Shown: piece after piece, positions 56,226 through 64,000 of the stretch
Position numbering within the stretch: the first letter of the stretch is position 1
Layout of the letters: the number at the start of each line of letters is the position of its first letter
Source of the DNA: Dipteris shenzhenensis
Taxonomy: Eukaryota > Polypodiophyta > Polypodiopsida > Gleicheniales
Reading direction: 5' to 3' (one strand)
DNA length: 64,000 nt
Assembly: GCA_047967505.1 (NCBI GenBank)
Contig: CM106539.1
The notes under the pieces: generated by a model
What the model saw: the letters and a program-made list of their open reading frames with translations, nothing else
Database searches by the model: none
What the model was told of the DNA's origin: nothing
Translations under genes and position numbers: made by a program

Positions 56226-58921
56226 AATAACACACCTAGGACAATGATTTTTTATGGTTGTGCATGACACTAAGGCAAAAACAAAGTTTAATGCTTGGTC
56301 GACCATGTAAATAATATTCAATGGGCTCAATATTGTGCATAGGCCTCTATCCAGATGGTATTCACCTGCATGAAAAGTGGCATATCCATCCCAAAAGTAC
56401 TTGTTTGGATAACACACCTAGGAGCGCGTTTTTTGATGGTGGTGCATAACACTAGGAGGACAACGGTATATAATGAGTGATCAAGCATGCAAATCATATC
56501 CTATAGACACAATACTTTGCATGCATATCTACCTAGATGGTATTGGCTTGCATGCAAAGCAGCGTGCCCATCTGATAAGAACTTGTTTACATAACACACC
56601 TAGGACCATGTTGTTTGATGGATGTGCATCACACTAAGGAAAAAACGATGTTTAATGCGAGAATAGGCCCATCCCATAAGTACTTGTTCAGATAACACTC
56701 ATGAGAGCGTGTTTTTTGATGGTTGTGCATAACACTAGGGGGAAAAAGGTGTATAATGCGTGATCGACCATGCATAGCATATCCAATGGGCACAATACTC
56801 TATCCTCACCTCAACCTAGATGGTATTGACTTGCGTGCAAAGTGACACACCCATCCGATAAGTACTTGTTTGAATAACACACCTAGGAACATGTTTTTTG
56901 ACAGATGTGCATCACACTGAGGCAAAAACGGTGTTTAATGCGAGAATCGACCATGCAAAGCACAATACTTTGCATGCACCTCAACCTAGGTGGTATTTAC
57001 TTGCATGCAAAGTGGTGCACCCATCCCATAAGTACTCTTGTTTAGATAAGACACCTAGGAGCATGTTTTTTGATGGTTGTGCATCATACTGAGGCAAAAA
57101 CAGTGTTTAATGCTTGATCGACAATGCAAAGCCTATCTGATGGACACAATACTTTGCACGTGCATCAACCTAGGAAGTATTTACTTGCATGCAAAGTGGC
57201 ACACCCATCCCATAAGTACTTGTTGGAATAACACAACTAGAACAATGTTTTTTTATGCGTGTGCATGAAACTAAGGAAAAAGTGAATTTTAATGACACTA
57301 AGTACTTGTTTGGATAACACACATGGGAGCACATTTTTTGACGGTGGTGCATATAACACTAGGAGGGAAACGATGTATAATGAGTGATCTAGCATGCAAA
57401 TAAAATCCGATGGACACAATACCTTGCATGCACGTCAACCTAGATGGTATTGACCTACGTGTAAAATGGCATGCTCATCCGATAAGTACTTGTTCCGATA
57501 ACACACCTAGGAGTGTGTTTTTTGATAGATCTGCATCACACTGAGGGAGAAACGGTGTTTAATGCAAGAATCCACCATGCTTCTGATGGGAACAATACTT
57601 TGCATGGGCCTCTATCTAGGTGGTATTTACCTGCATGCAAAGTGGCACACCCATCCGATAAGTACTTGTTTGGATAATACACCTAGGAGCGCATTTTTTG
57701 ATGGTGGTGCATAACACTAGGAAGGAAAACACTGTATAATGCATGATCGAGCATGCAAATCATATCCAATGGACACAATACTTTCCACGCATCTCAACCT
57801 AGATGGTGTTAACTTGGGTGCAAAGTGATGCCCCCATTCGATAAGTACTTGTTGGAATAACACAACTAGGACCGTATTTTTTTATGGTTGTGCATGACAC
57901 TAAGGCAAAAACGATGTTTGATTCTTGATCGACCATACAAAGCATGTACAATGGGCACAATACTTTGCAATAACTGTAACCTAGGTGGTATTGAGTTGCA
58001 TGAAATGTAGCATGCCCATCCGATAAGTATTTGTTAGGATAACACATCTAGGACCGTGTTTTTTAATGGTTGTACACGACACTAAGGCAAAAATGATGTT
58101 TAATTCTTGATCGACCATACAAAGCATATCTGATGGGCACAATACTTTTCATGGACCTTAACCCACGTGGTATTGAGTTGCATGCAATGTGGCACACCCA
58201 TCCGATAAGTACTTGTTCAGATAACACATGTAGGAGCGCGTTTTTTTATGGATGTGCATCACACTGAGGCAAAAAAGGCATTTAATGCTTGATCGACAAT
58301 GAAAAGTCTATCCGATGGGCACAATACTTTGGACTCACCTTAGTTTATGTGGTATTGAGTTTCATGCAATGTGATGCGCCCATTTGATAAGTACTAAGTA
58401 TTTGGATATCACACCTAGGAGAGTGTTTTTTACAATTGTGCATCACACTGAGGCAAAAACAGTGTTTAATTCTTGGTCGACAATGCAAAGCATATTCAAT
58501 GGGCACAATACTTTGCATACACCTCAACCTAGGTGGTATTGACTTGCATGCAAAGTGGTGCATCCATCCCATAAGTACTTGTTTGTATAACACACTTGGG
58601 AGCGCGTTTTCTAATGGCTGTGCATAACACTAGGGGGAAAATGGTGCATAATGCATGATCGACCATGCAAAGCATATCAAATGGGAAAAATAATTTGCAC
58701 ACATGTAAGCTTAGGTGGTATTCAGTTGCATGCAAGGTGGCACGCCAATCCGATAAGTACTTGTTGGAATAACACACCTAGGAAATGTTTTTTGATGCTT
58801 GTGCATGACACTAAGGCAAAAACAGAGTTATTCTTTGTCGACCATGAAAATCATATCCGATGGGCACAATAGTTTGGTCGGGCCTCGACCTAGGTGGTAT
58901 TGACCTGCATGCAAAGTGGCA
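56226..58921 (+). repeat. Satellite array, about 183-bp monomer, about 15-16 copies
   Basis: The landmark AAGTACTTGTT recurs at 56395, 56577 (variant), 56678, 56860, 57030, 57214, 57300, 57484, 57660, 57843, 58024, 58207, 58389, 58573 and 58755. Most intervals are 181-184 bp; two are 170 and 176, and two are about 101 and 86 (truncated monomers). Each unit holds TAACACACCTAGGA, TTGTGCATCACACT, AATGC-TTGATCGACCATG, GGGCACAATACTTTGCATG, and CCTAGGTGGTATTGACTTGC. The last unit is cut at 58921 by the gypsy LTR. Confidence 0.95.
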
Positions 58922-59915
58922 TGCTATTAGCCGGAAAAGAAATCGAGACTAGAGGCTAGAGGCTAAGCATGGCGACGCTCAAGGGCCATAGAGAAAAGGA
59001 GATCATGAGGGCGAACGGTTTTCATAGGAGGGAAAAAGGAATTAGAAGTGGAGGGAAGGAAGAGGGAGATTATGACACAAGGGGAAAAGGAGAGGAGGAA
59101 GAGAAGCATGTACATGATAGGAGGAGGAATGTAGAGATGGAGACATCAAGGGAAGAGAACCATACTTTATTTGAAAGAAGGGATGAGAGGGAAATATCAA
59201 AATACTAGCTAGGTGGCTTTACAAGAATGAGCGTGTCTCATCAAGGAATAGCCCCTTCCTTTTATAGCCAAAAGAGGGGGTCTCTCCCCATTAATGTATC
59301 CTCCCACATGCATGGTGTGTGTGGAAAAGTCTCCCATGTGGACTAGGCGGTTACGCACTCTCAATTGTGTGCGACAACCCTTTGCCTTAATTTTCCACAT
59401 AAATCAAGCCCCATATCTCAAGTCTATGATACTCCCTTGGTCTCTTTCCAATTTTATAATATGTTCAAACCTCTAGGAGGACAAGTGGAGGGTTGGCACA
59501 AGGAATCTTGCCACCTCATCCTACTTTCCCCATTATTTAACTTGCTCTCTTGGACCTTCTATACCTCCCCCACATGGGCCTATCCCATATGGAGGAAATA
59601 ACTCAATATAATAGCCATCTCCACCTATTTTATATTGCTTCTTCCATGGAATTTGAGCCATATCTCACTAAATGCAGCCTAGGTGGAGAAGTGGCACATG
59701 GAGGAGCCATGCCACCTTGCATTTTATAATATTACTATCATGGATTATGTACAACACACCTTATGGGTCCTCTTACATGGAAGGGTGGCACATGGTCATG
59801 CCCTGCCACCTCAACCTTGGGCCCTATGCACACCATAGTTTATTATACTATTGCCACATATACAAACACACATACATATTAATGCCTTTTTCCTTAGACA
59901 ATTTTATCCATAACA
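58922..59915 (-). mobile_element. 3' LTR of the Ty3/gypsy element (994 bp)
   Basis: On the minus strand it begins TGTTATGGATAAAATTG immediately after a polypurine tract and ends TAATAGCA, giving the standard TG...CA ends. A TATA box (GGCTATAAAAGG) lies at about 59261-59272. The bases outside the end (58917-58921, TGGCA) are satellite sequence and would be one copy of a 5-bp target duplication; the other copy is not in the window. Confidence 0.75.
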
Positions 59916-62905
59916 GTTCCCCCCCCAGGCAGGGAATGCACAGCATTTCCATGCCTGGGTCCATCTCGCACAAAGAAAGGCTTGAGGTAACGCTTGTTGA
60001 TCACCTTCTTGCCATATGGTTCATGCAGCTCCTGAACTTGTACAGACCCATTGCTACGTTCCTTGATGACTTTGTATGGACCAGTCCACAGTGGCAGAAA
60101 CTTCTTATCCATTTGGTGGTCCAATCTGTTATCAAAGCATAGCACAACATCCCCCTCAGCAAAGTGTCTTTCCCATCCCTTGCGAATCTTAGCATCCAAC
60201 CGGGCCTTTTGTCGATTCTTTTGGATCTCTGTTTGGTGTAGTGCAAGGCGTCGGGTTTCATCTAACTTCTCAAGTTGTACCAATCTGGCCTCTACATGTT
60301 CATCTTCTGTCATCCTCTGTTCCTGTGCCAATCTCAAGGCCGGAATCTCTATCTCTAGTGGTAAAGCTGCCTCAGTACCATACACCAACTCAAAAGGAGT
60401 GTGACCTGTAGATGTTTTATGAGTGATGTTGTAAGCCCACACGGCTTCAGTGACCTTCTGATCCCATTGGCTCCTGTTCCCTGCGGCCATTTTTCCCATG
60501 GTTTTACAAAGGAGGCCATTGGTCCGCTCTGTTTGACCCATGGATGTTGGATAATAGATGCTAGAAGTGTGATGATCAATACCCATGCGATCCATGAGTA
60601 ACTCCACTGCTTCATTTAAGAATGGACTCCCATGGTCAGATACTATCTCCATGGGTGTCCCAAACCTTGTGCAGATACGTTCAAATATGAAATTTGAAAC
60701 TGCCTTGCCATTTGCAGCAGGGAGGGCGATAGCTTCAGCCCACTTAGTGACATATTGAGTGGCTACCAAAAGATACTTCTTTTTGCGGGCAGTCATGGGC
60801 AAGGGCCCGACAAAATCTATTCCCCACTTCTGAAACAGATGGATGGACATCACTGGGTGATGTTGCCCGGGACACAAATCCTTCCTACCAAAGAATTGAC
60901 ATGGTTCATAGGTTTTGCAATACAAAGTGACATCCTTGAACAAGGTCGGCCAATAGTATCCAGCATGTAAAATCTTCTTAGCTGTATAGTCACTGGCATA
61001 GTGGCCTCCACAAAATCCATCATGATAATGCTCAATACCTTAGGCACTTCATCTGCATCAATGGCCCGTCTTAGTACCCCATCCATGCCTTGACGGTACA
61101 ACACCCCATCAAGGAGGGTATAGCGCCTACTATCTCTGCGGATCTTCTTTCTCTCATAGCTAGTACTTTCTGAAGGAAAGGAGAAAGCAGTCAAAAACTT
61201 GTAGATACCACCATACCATGGATCCCCAACTTCTATGGCTACTACAAGGGTTACATCAAGGCACTCCTCTAAATCAATCAAAGCATTCTTCAAGTTGGAA
61301 CAACCCCCTTTTACAATTTTGAAAGAAAAATCATATTCTTGTAGAACTGCCAACCATTTGGCCAACCGGCCCATGGGATTTGGTGATTGAAGAGCCTGCT
61401 TTGCAAGACCAGTGCCAGTGAGTATAAAGAAGGACTTTCCAGCCACATAATGCTTAAATTTCTCAATGCAAAACACCAAAGACAAGGCATGCTTGTTGGC
61501 CTCTGAATAGCGTCGCTCAGTGTCGAGCAATTGTCGAGAAGCAAATCGAACGGGATACATGAACCGATCCTCCCCTTGCTGGAGAAGAATACCTGCCAGA
61601 GTGTGCTCACCAAACCCAGGATTGATATAGAAGGTCTTTGACCAGTCTGGATTGCGTAGAATGGGTTCTGAAGCCAGAGCATTCTTGATTGTGCAAACCC
61701 ATGATCACAATCCTCATCCCAAGAGAAATCAACCCCATCTTTTAATAGCATAGTCATGGGCCGTGTCAAAGGAGCATATTGATCAATGAAGCGGCGATAG
61801 TATCCTGCTAGATTGACAAATGAGCGTACCCGATGTTTGGTTGTAGGCGGGGAGAGCTTGAGGATGGCTTCTACCTTCTCGGGGTCAGGCTTGATGCCCT
61901 CGGATGAGACAACATGTCCCAATAACCTCCCTTGAGTGGCTCCAATGGTGCATTTCTTAGGGTTGAGACTGCCATTTGCATCATTTACCCTTTGGAAGGC
62001 CAATCTAACCTTCATGATGTGCTCCTTACGTGACGAGAATATACAGAAATCATCTAAAAACACCTCCAAGAAATCCCCCAAATAAGGAGAAAACACCATC
62101 TGCATAAATCTTTGAAAGGTAGTAGGAGCATTGGTGAGGCCAAATGGCATTAATTTGAATGCAAATGTCCCCCAGGGTGTGGCAAATGTGGTTTTAAGCA
62201 CATCTTCCTTGGCAATTCTGATTTGATAAAACCCAGAGTAACCATCACAGAAAGTATACATCTCATGGCCACTTACCTTCTCAAGAATGAGGTCTTGAAA
62301 GGGCAGAGGATGATGATCCCTCTTGGTGGCAGCATTGAGCTTCTTATAGTCGATGCAGACCCGCCACTTGTTGTTTTTCTTTGGGATGACTACCACTGGT
62401 GAAACCCATTCAGTATTGTGAACCGGAACAATGAACCCAGCCTCTACAAGCTTCTGCAACTCTGAGCGCAAAGCATCGGTCTGCAGGGGCCCTAATCTCC
62501 GATACTTCTGAGCCACAGGCTTCGCATCAGGCTTCAGCTCTATCTTGTGCTCTAATGGCAGTCACATGGCGAAGGTGGTGGTAGCTAGTTGCAAAGAGGT
62601 CAGGGAAATCTTTGAACATTTCGAGAAACTCATCTTTCTCACTTGGAGTGAGGTCTGGAGAAAGCATTGATTCGAGCTGTTGAGGACTAGCTGTTATCTT
62701 TTCTGCAAGTGGTAGGGTCGGAGACACCCCCATCATGTAAACTTCCTCCTCTGAGAATTCCTCCCCCCCGTCTGATTCTTCCATGGACTCAGACACTGAG
62801 GATGAGAGAGTATCACTGTCATGCTCCTCTTCTTCTTCCGGTTCCATGGCACTAGGTTGCACTGGGATCTTCTCCTTCGAAGCACCAAAAGACATGTGTC
62901 CTGTC
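59894..62905 (-). pseudogene. Ty3/gypsy pol (reverse transcriptase, RNase H, integrase), 5'-truncated and frameshifted
   Basis: Minus strand, four frame segments. 62905-62527: acidic linker before reverse transcriptase (TPSEKDEFLEMFKDFPDLF). 62550-61690: reverse transcriptase with EWVSPVVVIPKKNNKWRVC, LMPFGLTNAPTTFQRFM and catalytic FLDD (usual YxDD with Phe) in VFLDDFCIFS. 61690-61022: RNase H (FASRQLLDTERRYS) and start of the integrase zinc region. 61021-59894: integrase core with Asp43, Asp103 and Glu139 of the 349-residue frame (35 residues between the last two, the D,D(35)E pattern) and a GPY-type C-terminal module (WTGPYKV). Breaks are near 62560, 61690 and 61022. One zinc-site Cys seems replaced by Tyr (CKTYEPCQ). 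Gag and protease are missing upstream of 62905, where repeat DNA begins. Confidence 0.92.
59917..59930 (-). other. Polypurine tract of the gypsy element
   Basis: On the minus strand CCTGGGGGGGGAACTG precedes the LTR start. It overlaps the last codons of pol. Confidence 0.7.
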
Positions 62906-63067
62906 TTCCATGCATGAGCATAAGAGAAGGGGGAAAGAGAGAAGAAGAGGTAAAGGAAAGAGGGAAAAAGAGGGAAAGAAAGAGAGAAGAAGAGGGAAAG
63001 GAAAGAGGGGAAAAGAGGAAAAGAGAGAAGAAGAGGGAATGGAAAGAGGGAAAAAGAGACATATGCT
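62905..63067 (+). repeat. Purine/palindrome module, copy next to the gypsy truncation
   Basis: It starts GCATGAGCATAAGAGAAGGG, continues as AAGAGAGAAGAAGAGG-type purine tract, and ends AAAGAGACATATGCT, then is interrupted by the MITE. It is the same module as at 32.43-32.72 kb. Confidence 0.9.
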
Positions 63068-63314
63068 CTCAGGGGGGTCACTCATCATATGTAACCCTAT
63101 CACGTGAGTTCAACAGAAGGATTTTTTTAATTTCTAAAATTTATAGAAATAAATATACATAAGGGACTATTTAAAATAGTTTTGGGAAAATTTTACAGAG
63201 TTGTATAGAAAAGGGGTACATTTTATTAATGAAATTTTTTACAGATAAGGGACTTTAAATATAGGCCTTGAACGCACGTGATATAGAGGGTTTATACATA
63301 GTGACCCCCCCGAG
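63068..63314. mobile_element. 247-bp MITE with about 45-bp TIRs and 8-bp target duplication
   Basis: Left end CTCAGGGGGGTCACTCATCA (63068 on) and the reverse complement of the right end CTCGGGGGGGTCACTATGTA (63314 back) are imperfect inverted repeats to about CACGTG-GTTCAA (63112 and 63268). The interior is AT-rich and non-coding. CATATGCT flanks both sides (63060-63067 and 63315-63322). The uninterrupted site ACATATGCTCATGCTTATG exists at 32387 and 32712. An 8-bp duplication fits hAT-type or similar elements. Confidence 0.8.
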
Positions 63315-63540
63315 CATATGCTCATGCTTATGCATGAGCATATGTCTACTTCTCTTATGCTCATGCATAAGCATAAGAGAAGGGGGAAAGAGAGAAGAAG
63401 AGGGAAAGGAAAGAGGGAAAAAGAGGGAAAGAAAGAGAGAAGAAGAGGGAAAGGAAAGAGGGAAAGAGAGAAGAAGAGGGAAAGGAAAGAGGGAAAAAGA
63501 GGAAAAGAGAGAAGAATAGGGAAAGAAAAGAGACATTGAA
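63315..63540 (+). repeat. Purine/palindrome module, further copy
   Basis: Palindrome GCATATGCTCATGCTTATGC (63314-63385 region), then an AGAGAAGGGGGAAAGAGAGA purine tract to about 63535. Confidence 0.9.
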
Positions 63541-63584
63541 AATGAGAATGTGATTCTCTTGTGATGAGTACTTGAATTGTAAAG

Positions 63585-63832
63585 ATGACTAAGCCCAAGC
63601 AAATAGAGAAGTTTGATGGAACTTGTTTCCATACTTGGCAAACAAAAGCTAAGTCTTTGCTTATGAAAAAGGAGATATGGAATGTTGTGAATGGAAAGGA
63701 AAAGAAGTCTACAAAAGAAGAAGCTAATTGGTTGATCAAAGACAAGAAGGCTCTTGCTTTCATTGCTTTGGGATTAAGTGACTCATACATTCACCACATT
63801 GATGGCTTTGAAACTTCACATGAAGCTTGGTA
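63585..63832 (+). mobile_element. Ty1/copia gag N-terminal fragment
   Basis: ATG 63585 opens an 82-codon frame with KFDGTCFHTWQTKAKSLLMK and KALAFIALGLSDSYIHHI, the start of copia-type gag (DUF4219/UBN2-like). The frame ends in the HEAW block, where copia gag normally continues. The next bases belong to the inner CACTA family, so the gag is cut at about 63830. Confidence 0.75.
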
Positions 63833-64000
63833 GTAGTTTGCATATACTTCGCCATGTATGTGCTTCTGTATGTTGGCCCGTTTGATCGATTTTGTATCAC
63901 CCTTTTTGAAAGGGTAATTTTGTAACAAATAATGTTGTATATCTTCGACATGTATATGCTTCTATCACTCGGCTCATTTGAGTGATTTTGTATCACCGCA
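63833..64000 (+). mobile_element. Second copy of the inner CACTA family's subterminal region
   Basis: From GTAGTAGTTTGCAT onward it matches 25137-25315 closely (TTCGCCATGTATGT, TTTTGTATCACCC, AAAGGGTAATTTTGTAACAA, TCGACATGTA, GCGATTTTGTATCACC). The expected terminus would lie beyond the window. Confidence 0.85.

Noticed and set aside
56187-58777. Short frames repeating MCYPNKY or similar in the satellite
   Set aside because: They are by-products of the tandem monomer. The frame is not kept between units.
56226-58921. CRISPR-like array
   Set aside because: The repeated units are about 183 bp long and contiguous, with no short direct repeats separated by unique spacers, and the sequence is eukaryotic. 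It is a satellite.

Overview
The window is nuclear DNA of a land plant. It has plant-type intron-containing genes (cytosolic ribosomal protein S2/uS5 and an NPF/POT proton-coupled transporter), an interstitial tract of the CCCTAAA telomere type, and many plant transposon families (Ty1/copia, Ty3/gypsy, CACTA, LINE, MITE). Only two convincing host genes occur in 64 kb; the rest is decayed repeats and microsatellites. That density suggests a large, repeat-rich genome. A seed-free plant such as a fern is plausible, but this is inference and cannot be settled from the window.

Layout. 1-1650: 3' end of a Ty1/copia element with an intact reverse transcriptase/RNase H reading frame and a probable 3' LTR. 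1.65-7.9 kb: non-coding DNA with short tandem duplications. 7.9-9.1 kb: RPS2 on the minus strand, two exons. 9.3-15 kb: degenerate DNA containing a broken transposase-like gene (12.45-14.15 kb, minus) flanked by clusters of an AGCCCGGTGG-type motif in opposite orientation on its two sides. 16.5-17.3 kb: relic of a DNA-methyltransferase-like gene. 21.3-21.9 kb: interstitial telomeric repeat. 22.8-40 kb: a composite of two CACTA transposons, one inserted in the other. The outer element's two halves and the inner element's two ends are separated and one side is inverted; large inverted CT/GA-rich tracts lie at the inferred breakpoints. 42.5-44.8 kb: four-exon NPF transporter. 44.8-49.4 kb: copia fragment and AT-rich DNA. 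49.5-49.9 kb: LINE endonuclease relic. 52.7-55.1 kb: decayed retrotransposon gag, an LTR-like repeat with a second copy at 15.1 kb, and a three-copy 178-bp repeat. 56.2-58.9 kb: a satellite array with a monomer of about 183 bp, cut by a Ty3/gypsy element (58.9-62.9 kb, minus, 994-bp 3' LTR). 62.9-64 kb: purine/hairpin repeat modules, a MITE with TIRs and an 8-bp target duplication, a copia gag fragment, and a second copy of the inner CACTA's subterminal region.

The two host genes show no functional link. The main interest is structural: a nested CACTA insertion whose halves can be matched to the same target-site triplet and which requires an inversion; a retroelement breaking a 183-bp satellite; a relic with both hallmark motifs of beta-class amino-methyltransferases; and a candidate unclassified DNA transposon with inverted subterminal motif clusters. 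All frames were read by eye. Splice sites are inferred from GT/AG and family conservation, and no database search was possible.
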